Positions 48,967-57,310 of a DNA stretch of 57,387 nt are shown here, one piece after another. Position numbers and translations under genes: made by a program. Source of the stretch: Planctomycetota bacterium (GTDB taxonomy: Bacteria > Planctomycetota > Planctomycetia > Pirellulales > Pirellulaceae); the NCBI GenBank assembly GCA_963205385.1, contig CAUJKE010000236.1, positions 1 to 57,387 on the forward strand, in the 5' to 3' direction. The notes below the pieces were generated by a model. It saw nothing but the letters and a program-made list of their open reading frames with translations, searched no databases and was not told where the DNA came from. Within the stretch, counting starts at the first letter, position 1. The number at the start of each line of letters is the position of its first letter.

Positions 48967-49721
48967 CGGGACGTTCCTCGAGACGATGGATGGGGGACAG
49001 TGATGAGGGGGTGAAGTGCAGGCGAGCGCAGGCTAGAACGAAGCATTCCTGAGCGGCGCTGAGACCTGCTCGACAAACTGGGAAACCGAGCGCGAGATGG
49101 ACGTGTCTTGATGCTGACATGCCGCCCGAAATCTGCATGGACAAGGAGTTGCGTGACCAACACAACCCGCAAATCTCCGACGGACAGGCTACAGCGTAAT
49201 CACTCAAAACCCTAAAGTCCAACAAATCGGTAGGGCTTCCAGAAAATAAATTCCCACCTATTGGATGAACGTGTCGGGATGTGGGAGTCGAACATGCTGC
49301 CTGCCGATGCGTTTCCCATGCTCAAGCACGGCCCTGAATGCCAACATTTCGACTGTGCACACGTTCGATTTGCCCCACTAGTGGTGGGATGTAGTGGCCC
49401 CTGGGGCCATCATCGCGTCCGCAGTCCCCTCCAGGACGGTTTATGCTCCTTCTCGCTGCGCGGCTCGAGCCATGGAACCTCGCCTCGCTTCTAGCAAAAA
49501 ACCGATGATTTTTCACGCGATTACGGTGCATTTATGTCGGTTGTGACTCCTATCGCGGCGTTTGGCGGTCGATAATGCGAGTTCGATCCATTGGGAGGGC
49601 GTTTACGGCCTTCCGTAACTCGGGGGCGCAATACTGCAAGCTACGTTTGCACGTGGCAGATTCTCACGCATGTAACTTCGCGTGCGGGGGCAGAGTTTCT
49701 CCCAATTTCACGGTATCTGGA
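48967..49721. other. 755-bp intergenic region with repeat R2-A
   Basis: It separates the large surface-protein gene from the divergent HD-GYP gene. The R2-A copy occupies 49315-49490. Several short ORFs cross the region (49261-49494, 49322-49531), but they translate the palindromes and match no family. Promoters for both flanking genes must lie here; none could be placed. Confidence 0.5.
49315..49490 (+). repeat. Interspersed palindrome repeat R2, copy A
   Basis: Begins with CCCATGCTCAAGCACGG (49315-49331), continues with CCTGAATGCCAACATTT, the perfect palindrome CCACTAGTGG (49375-49384) and GGCCCCTGGGGCC (49396-49408). It ends with a tail, TTATGCTCCTTCTCGCTGCG-CGGCT. The same start, middle and tail recur at 56757-57060. 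Confidence 0.75.
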
Positions 49722-50837
49722 ATGTTCGAGCAGCATCGCATTTTGATCGTTGACGATAGCCCGCTCAATCTGCAGTCTATGCAGAGCTTATTGCGGGGAG
49801 AATACACTTTGGCTGTCGCGACTGACGGCCCCACGGCGATTCAAAAGGTGCGCACGTTCGCGCCGGACCTCATCCTCTGCGATACGATGCTCCCCGGCCA
49901 AAGCGGCTACGAGGTTTGCGAAGCCATCAAGCGCGGGCCGTGCGCGGTGTTTACGCAGGTTATCCTCGTCTCCTGGGAAGCGTCGCCTGCGGAGCGTTTG
50001 CGCGGCTATCGATGCGGCGCGGACGACTACCTCACCCGGCCATTCGAACCTGAGGAACTGTTGGCGAAGATCCACGTCCACTTTCGGCTGCGCGATGCGC
50101 AAATCCAACTCTGGGAAGCGCACTCCCTCATTCAGAAGCACAACGCGGATCTGGAACAACTGGTCCGCGAGCGCGCCGCGGAAGTCGTCGCCATGCAGGA
50201 TGTGGCCGTGTTCGCCATGGCGGAGTTGGCCGAAACTCGCGACTCCGACACCGGCCATCACCTGCTCCGCATGAGGGCGTACGCGCAGCGCCTGGCCGAG
50301 GAGCTTCGCACCGAGGGTCCGTATGCGGCTAAAATTACCGATGCGTTCCTGTACGATCTGTATCGCGCCACGCCGCTGCATGATATCGGCAAGGTCGGCG
50401 TACCGGACGCGGTATTGCTTAAGCCTGGCAAGCTGACGGCGGCAGAATTCGAGCAGATGAAGCAACATGTGGAGATCGGCGCCGTCACGCTGGAACGAGC
50501 CGCGCAACGAGCCGGCGGCGGAGACTTTCTCGCTATGGCCGCGCGGATCGCGCGGTATCATCACGAACGGTTCGACGGCAGCGGTTACCTGGCCGGCCTC
50601 TCGGGAACAAGGATCCCGCTCTGTGCACGGATCACCGCGCTGGCCGATGTCTACGACGCGCTGACAACCGCCCGCGTCTATAAAGATGCACTGTCGCACG
50701 AAGCGACACGGGAGATGATTATCGCCGAGTCCGGCAAGCAGTTCGATCCGGAGATTGTCGCGGCTTTCGAACGTTGTTCCGCCGATTTCGAGAGTATTCC
50801 CGAGCAATTCGAGCCGCTGTGCGCGGCTTTCGCGTAG
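49722..50837 (+). CDS. HD-GYP response regulator (c-di-GMP phosphodiesterase type) with variant motifs
   Basis: A 371-aa protein with an N-terminal receiver domain (1-120) and a C-terminal HD-GYP domain (155-340). The receiver keeps the acidic pair Asp11-Asp12, phosphoacceptor Asp54 (ILCDTMLPG) and Ser84, but the normally invariant Lys is Arg106 (DDYLTRPF). The phosphodiesterase has the HD pair at 220-221 (PLHDIGKVGVPD) and RYHHERFDGSGY at 278-289, where the usual GYP reads GYL (288-290). A coiled-coil-like linker (about 125-160) joins them. The usual activity is cyclic-di-GMP breakdown; how the variants affect this is unknown. The ORF extends to 49575, but ATG 49722 starts exactly at the receiver fold. 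The partner kinase is not adjacent. Confidence 0.9.
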   Translation: MFEQHRILIVDDSPLNLQSMQSLLRGEYTLAVATDGPTAIQKVRTFAPDLILCDTMLPGQSGYEVCEAIKRGPCAVFTQVILVSWEASPAERLRGYRCGADDYLTRPFEPEELLAKIHVHFRLRDAQIQLWEAHSLIQKHNADLEQLVRERAAEVVAMQDVAVFAMAELAETRDSDTGHHLLRMRAYAQRLAEELRTEGPYAAKITDAFLYDLYRATPLHDIGKVGVPDAVLLKPGKLTAAEFEQMKQHVEIGAVTLERAAQRAGGGDFLAMAARIARYHHERFDGSGYLAGLSGTRIPLCARITALADVYDALTTARVYKDALSHEATREMIIAESGKQFDPEIVAAFERCSADFESIPEQFEPLCAAFA

Positions 50838-50926
50838 CGTCTTTTGGTCCTGGCTCATGGGGCCTGCACTTTCTTTCGCCTCCGAATGCTGGCATCATGC
50901 GAGGATTGCCTGGCTCGCACTTGTAC

Positions 50927-50931
50927 GGAGG
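50927..50931 (+). promoter_or_regulatory. Ribosome-binding site of the mannose-6-phosphate isomerase gene
   Basis: GGAGG lies eight bases before the ATG at 50940 and decides that start over a longer ORF from 50844. Confidence 0.65.
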
Positions 50932-50939
50932 AATGTCTG

Positions 50940-51926
50940 ATGTTGCTGGACTATCCGCTGCGTTTTCGTCCGCTGTTTCGCCGCTATCTTTGGGGCGGAA
51001 GACGCCTCGCGACCATGCTGCATAAGCCGCTCGGCGAAGGCGACGACTACGCGGAGAGTTGGGAAATCGTGGACCACGGGGAAGATCAAAGCATCGTCGC
51101 CGCCGGACCAGCCGCCGGGAAATCGCTGCACGAGTTGGTTGCTGAGCAGGGCGAGGCGCTGCTCGGTCGCCACCATCCGCAACAGAATTTTCCGCTGCTG
51201 TTCAAGTTTCTGGATGCCAATCAGCCTCTCTCCGTGCAAGTGCATCCCAACGACGCCTATGCCCAGCAGATGAACCCGCCTGACTTGGGCAAGACCGAAG
51301 CCTGGATCGTGCTGCATGCGGAACCGGGGAGCGTATTGTATGCGGGGCTGAAGCGCGGTTTTGATCGGGCGGCCTTCGCGCGCGAAGTCGAGCGGGGGAC
51401 GACGGAGTTGTGTTTGCATCAGATCCAGCCCCGCGCCGGCGACTGCGTGTTCATTCCCGCCGGCGTGCCGCACGCGCTGGGGGCGGGACTGGTTATTGCC
51501 GAGATCCAGCAAGCCAGCGATACGACGTTTCGCGTCTTCGATTGGAATCGTGTCGGCGCCGATGGCCGCCCGCGAGCGCTGCACATCGCCCAAGCGCTGG
51601 AGGTGATCGACTACGAGCATGGCCCCGTCGCGCCGCAAACGCCCGAGCCGACCGAGCGCCCCGAAGTGGAGCGCCTCGTCAAGTGCGACAAGTTCATGCT
51701 TGATCGTTGGATGATTTCTCAGGCAACGAGTTCCCCACCTTCGAAAATCGGCGGCGATGAGCGCTGTCATATCGTGGCCTGCGTGGCCGGCGAGGTGAAA
51801 CTGACAGGCGACGCCGCCGGGGAACCGCTCTCGCTCGGGCAAACAGCGCTTCTGCCGGCCGCCGCTGGCGCCGTCACGATTCAGCCCCACGGGCAAGCTG
51901 TGCTGCTCGATATGTACTTGCCGTAA
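50940..51926 (+). CDS. manA: Class I mannose-6-phosphate isomerase
   Basis: A 328-aa zinc enzyme interconverting mannose-6-phosphate and fructose-6-phosphate in the cytosol. Zinc-site landmarks are QVHPND (100-105) and KTEAW (Glu120), and the later IPAGVPHALGAG loop carries the His. The sequence opens with LRFRPLFRRYLWGGRRL, as in the short bacterial form. Length suits the short type (about 320 aa). It starts 102 bp after the HD-GYP gene with its own strong Shine-Dalgarno. Confidence 0.92.
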   Translation: MLLDYPLRFRPLFRRYLWGGRRLATMLHKPLGEGDDYAESWEIVDHGEDQSIVAAGPAAGKSLHELVAEQGEALLGRHHPQQNFPLLFKFLDANQPLSVQVHPNDAYAQQMNPPDLGKTEAWIVLHAEPGSVLYAGLKRGFDRAAFAREVERGTTELCLHQIQPRAGDCVFIPAGVPHALGAGLVIAEIQQASDTTFRVFDWNRVGADGRPRALHIAQALEVIDYEHGPVAPQTPEPTERPEVERLVKCDKFMLDRWMISQATSSPPSKIGGDERCHIVACVAGEVKLTGDAAGEPLSLGQTALLPAAAGAVTIQPHGQAVLLDMYLP

Positions 51927-52161
51927 ACGTCTTACAAACCTTTTCATAGGCATCTTCGTATCAGGGCCGGGAGGGAATCGTCGGCATAATCCGTTCGGAA
52001 CTGGTTTGCCGCTAGCGACGCTGCCGATAGCAGTAACGGCGCGATAGGGTGGTATTCGCCTGTTGGCGGTCACGGACAATCCCTATAATTCGCCCTCATT
52101 ACCGGTACGGAAACCTCACGCGCTGCGCGGAAGTCCCGCGACTTTGGAGCGCTAGATCGTC

Positions 52162-52168
52162 AAGGGAG
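52162..52168 (+). promoter_or_regulatory. Ribosome-binding site of the small lipoprotein gene
   Basis: AAGGGAG ends eight bases before the ATG at 52177; it argues against the GTG at 52168 as the start. Confidence 0.55.
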
Positions 52169-52176
52169 TGTCTGGC

Positions 52177-52458
52177 ATGGCCCATCGAACTTGGACGCGC
52201 GGCCTGGGGTTGCTGATGGCGCTGGCCTTGTTGACGAGCAGCGGCTGTAAATCGACGCGCTGGCCGACGCTGTTTCAACCGGGGCCGACCGAATATCAGC
52301 GGTACAACGCGATCGAGCACGATCCGTACCCCGACCCCTATCAAGGTCCAGAAGCGCTCGGCACGCGCCCCCGCGATTATCAAAGACCGCTCAACGACTC
52401 GCAGCGCTATCCCAGCATCCGCGGCGCGAATAACGCCATGGCGCCAGCCGCGTGGTAA
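52177..52458 (+). CDS. Small predicted lipoprotein (93 aa), unknown function
   Basis: The N-terminus has a basic start (MAHRTWTRG), a hydrophobic stretch (LGLLMALALL) and the lipobox-like TSSGC, followed by Lys. The mature part is short and rich in Pro, Tyr, Arg and Asp, with no recognisable domain; it is probably unstructured. It lies 114 bp upstream of the pseudouridine synthase. I do not recognise the family. Confidence 0.65.
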   Translation: MAHRTWTRGLGLLMALALLTSSGCKSTRWPTLFQPGPTEYQRYNAIEHDPYPDPYQGPEALGTRPRDYQRPLNDSQRYPSIRGANNAMAPAAW

Positions 52459-52572
52459 TGTGGTGGTGACCACGTCGTTTTCCATCAATTCACCAGTTTG
52501 CCTCCTTCGAGCCTGGACGTGCGGCCGGTATGATAAAGGGTTCTGTCCCTTCCTCTCGCCGTACGTGCCGCC

Positions 52573-53868
52573 ATGCGAAAGCGCTCGACCAAGTCGACCA
52601 AACCTCCGAAACCGACCAAGAACCAGACCCGGCGCGAAGCCCCCGAATTGGGCGAGCAGCGGCTGCAAAAAGTGCTGGCTGCCGCAGGCTTGGGGAGCCG
52701 CCGCAAGTGCGAGGAGCTGATCACCCAGGGGCGAGTCGAGGTCGATCGTCAGGTGGTGACGGAGCTCGGCACGCGGGTCGATCCGCAAACGCAGGAGGTC
52801 CGCGTCGATGGTTCCGCGATTCGCCAGCAGCGGATGGTGTACTTCATCGTCAACAAGCCGTCGGGCGTGCTCTCGACCAACTACGATCCGGAGTATCGCA
52901 CGCGGGTGGTCGATCTGGTCGCCGCGAACGAACGATTGTTCACTGTCGGCCGGCTCGACCAATTCAGCGAAGGCCTGATTCTCGTCACCAACGACGGCCA
53001 ACTGGCCAATCGCTTGATGCACCCGCGCTATGGCGCCGAGAAGACCTATCAACTCGTCGTCGCAGGGCAGATCGAACCGGCAACGATTGCCCGCTTGCGC
53101 AAAGGGGTGCATCTGGCCGAAGGGTTCGCGCGGGTGGCCTCGCTCACGGTGCGCAAGGAACGGCCGCACAGCAGCGACTTGGAAATGGTGCTGCGTGAAG
53201 GCAAAAATCGCGAACTGCGCCGCATATTCGCCGCCGTCGGTCACAAAGTGTTGAAGCTGCGCCGCACGCAAATCGGGCCGCTCAAGCTTGGTGAACTGCC
53301 GGTCGGCGCGCATCGCACGCTGAGCAAAGCCGAACTCGACAAGTTGTTCGACTACGCCTACAGCAAACGCCGGCCGGAGCCTAAGCAGCAGCGGCCAGCG
53401 AGCGAGCGAGCGCGTCCAGACGATGAAGATCTCGCGCCGCTGATTGACGAATCCGAGGAAGCGCTCGGCAGCGCCGAGGAGGCGATGCCGCTCTTGGTCG
53501 ATGACTCCGCATACTTCGAGGAGACAGGGGAGGGGAGTCAAGCGTTTCGCCCGCAGCGTCCAGGCGCGGTCATCGCGTTCGACGACGACGATCAAGTCGC
53601 GCCGCGAAAAACAAAGACCCACGCCGCTCCCTACGACGCCCAGCGCATCCCCCGGCCCCGCGGACCCAAGAAGAAGTTCGCAAAGAAGAAGTCTGCTGGC
53701 GGACGAGCCGGGGATGGTAAAGCCGGTCGCGGTAAGGCCAGTGATAGTAAGGCCAGTGGCGGTAAGGCCAGGTATGTGAAAACGAGCGCCGGCGCTAAGT
53801 CGGGCGCGGCGAAGAAGTTCACGAAAAAGCCAACCAATAAGAAGCCTGCCCATAAGAAAGGTCGCTAG
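52573..53868 (+). CDS. RsuA/RluB-type rRNA pseudouridine synthase with long basic tail
   Basis: A 431-aa protein. An S4 RNA-binding domain (about 28-75, beginning RLQKVLAAAGLGSRRKCEELI) precedes the RsuA-family catalytic core. The catalytic Asp is D129 in GRLDQFSEGLILVTNDG, and REGKNRELRR plus LRRTQIGP are family motifs. It isomerises uridine in ribosomal RNA. The RluB/RsuA core ends near residue 265. The remaining 165 residues are acidic, then very rich in Lys, Gly, Ala and Ser with short repeats (53705-53790). The stop overlaps the next start (TAGTG), implying translational coupling to the PyrK-like gene. Site specificity cannot be read from sequence. Confidence 0.9.
   Translation: MRKRSTKSTKPPKPTKNQTRREAPELGEQRLQKVLAAAGLGSRRKCEELITQGRVEVDRQVVTELGTRVDPQTQEVRVDGSAIRQQRMVYFIVNKPSGVLSTNYDPEYRTRVVDLVAANERLFTVGRLDQFSEGLILVTNDGQLANRLMHPRYGAEKTYQLVVAGQIEPATIARLRKGVHLAEGFARVASLTVRKERPHSSDLEMVLREGKNRELRRIFAAVGHKVLKLRRTQIGPLKLGELPVGAHRTLSKAELDKLFDYAYSKRRPEPKQQRPASERARPDDEDLAPLIDESEEALGSAEEAMPLLVDDSAYFEETGEGSQAFRPQRPGAVIAFDDDDQVAPRKTKTHAAPYDAQRIPRPRGPKKKFAKKKSAGGRAGDGKAGRGKASDSKASGGKARYVKTSAGAKSGAAKKFTKKPTNKKPAHKKGR
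53700..53790 (+). repeat. Short GGTAAGGCC-type repeats in the synthase tail
   Basis: Units of about 15 bp containing GGTAAAGCC, GGTAAGGCC or AGTAAGGCC repeat four to five times and encode Lys-Ala with Gly and Ser. This is a low-complexity coding repeat likely to vary in number between strains. Confidence 0.65.
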
Positions 53869-54740
53869 TGGATAATCCGCTGCATGCCTCGTGTTATGCC
53901 GATAATGCCGTGCAGTGCACGGTGGAAGTGATGGAAAACGTGCGCCTGGCGCGCGACACCTATCGCCTGCGATTCGCGTGTCCGGAGATGGCGGCGCGCA
54001 TCACGCCGGGCCAGTTCCTGATGCTGCGTTTGGCCGGCACTAACGATCCCCTCATCGGCCGCCCGCTCGCGTTGTATAACATCGTCCCCGCACCTGACGG
54101 CGCGCCGCATGCGATCGACGTGGTCTATCTGGTCAAAGGGAAGTTCACCAGCCACCTGGTCAGAGCCACAGCGGGGCAGCACGTCGTCGTCTGGGGACCG
54201 CTCGGCAATGGCTTCTCGGCCGAGCCGATCGAGCACCTCATCATGGTCGCTGGCGGAATTGGGCAAACGCCGTTCTTGACGCTGGGGCAAGAATTTCTCG
54301 GCCACCGCCAGTTTGGCAATCCTCCGCGCGCTGTTGCTCCCAGCCGCCGCGTGACCCTCTGCTATGGGGCGCGGACCGCCGCGCTCTTGGCAGGCGTGGA
54401 TGATTTCGCACAAGCAGGCGTCGACGTGCGCATCGCGACGGATGACGGCTCGCGCGGACATCACGGCCTGGTGACGGATCTGCTCCGGCAGGTCTTGCAA
54501 GAATCCAGCGGTGATCATCGCATTGTCTGCTGCGGTCCCGAAATCATGATGGCCGCGGTTGCCAAAATCGCCGCCGAAACCGGTTCGAACTGCCAGGTCT
54601 CGCTCGAAACGCCGATGGCTTGCGGGATTGGTATTTGCTTCACGTGCGTGGCCAAAGTTCGCGATGCCAGCGGCGCGTGGGACTACAAGCGAACCTGTGT
54701 GGAAGGCCCCGTCTTCGACGCCGCCGCGATTGAGTGGTAA
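53868..54740 (+). CDS. pyrK: PyrK-like dihydroorotate dehydrogenase electron-transfer subunit
   Basis: A 290-aa iron-sulfur flavoprotein. An FAD-binding beta barrel (20-105, with GQFLMLR and DPLIGRPLALYNI) is followed by an NAD-binding domain opening MVAGGIGQTPF. The C-terminal [2Fe-2S] site is formed by Cys252, Cys257, Cys260 and Cys277 (CGIGICFTC plus a distant Cys). PyrK passes electrons from the dehydrogenase PyrD to NAD in pyrimidine synthesis; pyrD is not in the window, so a related reductase role is possible. The GTG at 53868 overlaps the preceding TAG by one base. It converges with the M20 gene across 32 bp. Confidence 0.85.
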   Translation: MDNPLHASCYADNAVQCTVEVMENVRLARDTYRLRFACPEMAARITPGQFLMLRLAGTNDPLIGRPLALYNIVPAPDGAPHAIDVVYLVKGKFTSHLVRATAGQHVVVWGPLGNGFSAEPIEHLIMVAGGIGQTPFLTLGQEFLGHRQFGNPPRAVAPSRRVTLCYGARTAALLAGVDDFAQAGVDVRIATDDGSRGHHGLVTDLLRQVLQESSGDHRIVCCGPEIMMAAVAKIAAETGSNCQVSLETPMACGIGICFTCVAKVRDASGAWDYKRTCVEGPVFDAAAIEW

Positions 54741-54772
54741 TCCTGCTCGAGATGCGGCTTCTCTGTCAAACG

Positions 54773-55969
54773 TTACTCGCCACGGCTGGCGCCGAACTCG
54801 ACCAGGATGTTAACCGCCGCTTCCAACTGCGCGAGTTCGACCCATTCATCCGCCGTGTGCGCTTGCGCGATCGAGCCTGGTCCGAACACGACCGTCGGCA
54901 CGGCCAGCGGCGAATACATGGAGCCATTGGTGCCATAGGGGACGCCGATCAACTGACCACTAGCGCCGTGCTTGCGCGCGGCCAGCGCCAGGCGTCTCGC
55001 GAGCGCCCCGTTGTGCGCTTCCGACAATCCGCCGGAGTGAATGAACGGCCGCTCATGCGAATGCCTCACGCTTTCATGAACCTCCTCATTCAAGAACGTG
55101 ATCACCGCTTCCTGCGCGGCGAGTGGATCTTCGCCGGGGAGCACACGGCGGTCGATCTCAATCGTGCACTGGTCCGGCACCGTGTTGACGCTAATCCCGC
55201 CGCGGATCGTCCCCACACTCAGCGTCGGCTGGCCCACCAGCGGATGTTCGGCCAACGTCGGCGCAATCTCGTTCGCGTAGATTTCGAGCACATCCAGCAC
55301 GCGCGCCATCGCATAGATGGCGTTCACTCCGGCCGCCGGATTGGAACTATGCGCCGCGGTGCCGTGCGTGTGACAGCGCCACCGCGAGACCCCTTTATGC
55401 GCGACCACCACATCCAGCGACGTCGGCTCCAGCACCACAATCCCGTCCGGTCGGCGCGGGAGGAGTTGGGATTTGCCCGTCGCCCACAATTCAGTAAGCG
55501 CCCTCGCGCCGCTGTAGCCATGCTCTTCGTTGACGGTGCACGCCAGCACAATCGTCGGCCGCCCGCGCTGCGGAAGCTCGGCGATCCGCGCGAGCGCCGC
55601 GAGCATCGTCGCGAGTCCGCCTTTGATGTCGCACGCGCCGCGTCCATACAGCTTGCCGTCCGCAATGTTCGGTTCAAACGGCGGAATGCTCATCCCTTCA
55701 ATCGGGACGGTATCCTGATGCGCGTCCCACATCAGCAACTCCCCGCCGTCCTGAGGCGGGATTTCGCCCGGCAGGCTAATGAGTAAGTTGTCGCGCAGCG
55801 GGGCCACGGTTTGACGCTCGCACGCCCAGCCCCGACTGTGGGCGAGTTGCTCTAAATGCGCCGTCACCGCGTGCTCGAAAAACTCCGGACCTTCAACCTC
55901 TTTTCCCATCGGGTTGACGCTGGGAATGCGAACCAACTGGGCGAGGATTTCCACAACGTCGAGCGGCAT
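54773..55969 (-). CDS. M20-family peptidase / ArgE-DapE-type deacylase
   Basis: A 398-aa zinc amidohydrolase. The predicted di-zinc ligands are His84 and Asp86 (DAHQDTVP), Asp114 (GACDIKGG), the base and bridge Glu148-Glu149 (VNEEHG), Glu181 (VLEPT) and a C-terminal His in GPGSIAQAHTADE. The dimerisation domain lies between about 185 and 300. The sequence fits the acetylornithine deacetylase / succinyl-diaminopimelate desuccinylase group; the substrate is uncertain. It is divergent from the PEGA lipoprotein gene. Confidence 0.9.
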   Translation of the reverse strand: MPLDVVEILAQLVRIPSVNPMGKEVEGPEFFEHAVTAHLEQLAHSRGWACERQTVAPLRDNLLISLPGEIPPQDGGELLMWDAHQDTVPIEGMSIPPFEPNIADGKLYGRGACDIKGGLATMLAALARIAELPQRGRPTIVLACTVNEEHGYSGARALTELWATGKSQLLPRRPDGIVVLEPTSLDVVVAHKGVSRWRCHTHGTAAHSSNPAAGVNAIYAMARVLDVLEIYANEIAPTLAEHPLVGQPTLSVGTIRGGISVNTVPDQCTIEIDRRVLPGEDPLAAQEAVITFLNEEVHESVRHSHERPFIHSGGLSEAHNGALARRLALAARKHGASGQLIGVPYGTNGSMYSPLAVPTVVFGPGSIAQAHTADEWVELAQLEAAVNILVEFGASRGE

Positions 55970-56156
55970 AATCGTTCCAGCGAAAAAGAGTTCTCCGTAT
56001 TGTAGGCTCGTTACGCGTTTCGCGTCAGATCACTCGGCGGCGGTAAATTAGGCTAAATTTCGGTCAATGACGCCGAACGAATGACGTCGACACCTGCCAG
56101 GCCGTTGGCTATACTCCGCCCCCTCTTCCCTTGGATGCCTATCCGCGGAGCGTGGA

Positions 56157-56750
56157 GTGACACGGACGTCGACCCGCTATTTTGGGCTGATCTTGCTGTT
56201 GGCGGTGCTGTGCTCCGCCGCCAGTGGCTGCGTGCGCCGGCGGCTCACGGTGCGCAGCGCGCCGGCCGGCGCCACGGTCTACGTGGACGAACAGCCGATC
56301 GGCGAGACGCCTGTTTCCACCTCGTTCACCTATTACGGCACGCGCAACATTCGCCTGGTCAAGGACAACTTTGAAACGCTGAGCGTCAAACAAACGTTCA
56401 ATCCGCCGTGGTATCAATACCCGGTGATCGATTTCGTCACCGAGAACCTTTGGCCTTGGGAAATCCGCGACGAACGGGTCGTCGACTTCCCGATGATTCC
56501 GCAACAGATCGTCCCCACCGAGCGATTGCTCGAACGAGCCCAGGAACTACGCGATTCCTCGAGCCACGGCGTCATCGTGCCGCCGGTCACGCCGGGGGAA
56601 CAGATGTTCGCGCCGCCTAACAGCTTCGTTCCGCCGACGAATCCCAACATGCTCCCGCCCCCGACAACGCTCCCCCCCAACACCAACCGCTTCCCGCCCG
56701 TCGAGCCCAGTTCCCCGTCGATACTACCCCCCGGCCGCGTCCTGCCGTAG
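56157..56750 (+). CDS. PEGA-domain lipoprotein with proline-rich tail
   Basis: A 197-aa predicted lipoprotein. A short hydrophobic segment (LILLLAVL) leads to the lipobox SAASGC. Residues of about 30-85 are a PEGA domain (LTVRSAPAGATVYVDEQPIGETP), a small beta fold usually found at the cell surface. The C-terminal third is rich in Pro, Asn and Ser. The GTG at 56157 is preceded by GGAG at 56147-56150. Function unknown; a structural envelope role is a guess. Confidence 0.82.
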   Translation: MTRTSTRYFGLILLLAVLCSAASGCVRRRLTVRSAPAGATVYVDEQPIGETPVSTSFTYYGTRNIRLVKDNFETLSVKQTFNPPWYQYPVIDFVTENLWPWEIRDERVVDFPMIPQQIVPTERLLERAQELRDSSSHGVIVPPVTPGEQMFAPPNSFVPPTNPNMLPPPTTLPPNTNRFPPVEPSSPSILPPGRVLP

Positions 56751-56756
56751 CGAAGC

Positions 56757-57060
56757 GTAACCCGTGCTCAAGCACGGGCCTATTACCCGCCTGACGGCGG
56801 GAAAGGACCGTGAACGGCCCTGAATGCCGACGTTTTTAACCACACACGCCATCGCCTGACCCCACCAATGACGGCCATTATTAGCCCTTCTGCGCAATCA
56901 TCGCGGCAGCGAATCCGCCAGGGGCGTTTACGCTCCTTCTCCGCGCAGCGGTCTTAGGCCCGTGCTTGAGCACGGGTACATGTCGCGCCGCCTGATCCTG
57001 CATTTCAGGGGCGTTTACGCTCCTTCTCGCTGCGCGGCTTCAGCCGTGAACCTGCGCCCA
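56757..57060 (+). repeat. Interspersed palindrome repeat R2, copy B (compound)
   Basis: Starts with the perfect palindrome CCCGTGCT-ca-AGCACGGG (56761-56778), then CCCGCC-tgac-GGCGGG (56786-56801) and CCTGAATGCCGACGTTT. Two tails of the AGGGGCGTTTACGCTCCTTC type follow at 56920-56940 and 57007-57052. Between them, at 56959-56976, the 18-bp palindrome recurs in reverse orientation. The compound looks like one unit plus a partial second unit. Confidence 0.75.
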
Positions 57061-57257
57061 GGATTGGAGGCTAACCGAGATTATTAACGACGTGATGTTC
57101 AAACAGAGTATTGCGGCACTCCATGCTCGGTTCAAAAAAACATGTTGATTTGCGCAGCGTGACCCTCGCGAATAATCCCAGCTAGCGCTCGCACGGACAA
57201 TTTAGCAAATTAACACGACTTCGTCAATAGATACGCCTCAATAAACACGCAAAAATT

Positions 57258-57292
57258 CTTCTTTCACCGCTGCCACGACACCCCGCCCCCAC
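57258..57292 (-). repeat. Degenerate R1-like remnant
   Basis: TTTCACCGCTGCCACGACAC-CCCGCCCCC resembles the TTTTCACCCCGGCCACAAAA-start of R1-B and lies just before R1-C. Short and partial. Confidence 0.35.
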
Positions 57293-57310
57293 CTTTGACG
57301 CTGAGTATTA

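Noticed and set aside
49261..49494. Short plus-strand ORF in the intergenic region
   Set aside because: It translates repeat R2-A and its palindromes, with no ribosome-binding site or family match.
49788..50858. Minus-strand ORF of 356 codons opposite the HD-GYP gene
   Set aside because: The plus strand carries receiver and HD motifs; the antisense frame has none.
50895..52079. Minus-strand ORF of 394 codons opposite manA
   Set aside because: manA on the plus strand has zinc-site motifs and a strong ribosome-binding site; the antisense ORF has neither.
52099..53853. Minus-strand ORF of 584 codons opposite the pseudouridine synthase
   Set aside because: The plus strand carries an intact S4 domain and RsuA catalytic motif; the antisense product is Arg/Leu-rich and has no motif.
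56761..57052. Possible CRISPR array in the right-end repeats
   Set aside because: Repeats are irregularly spaced, differ in type and orientation, and no unique spacers or cas genes are present.
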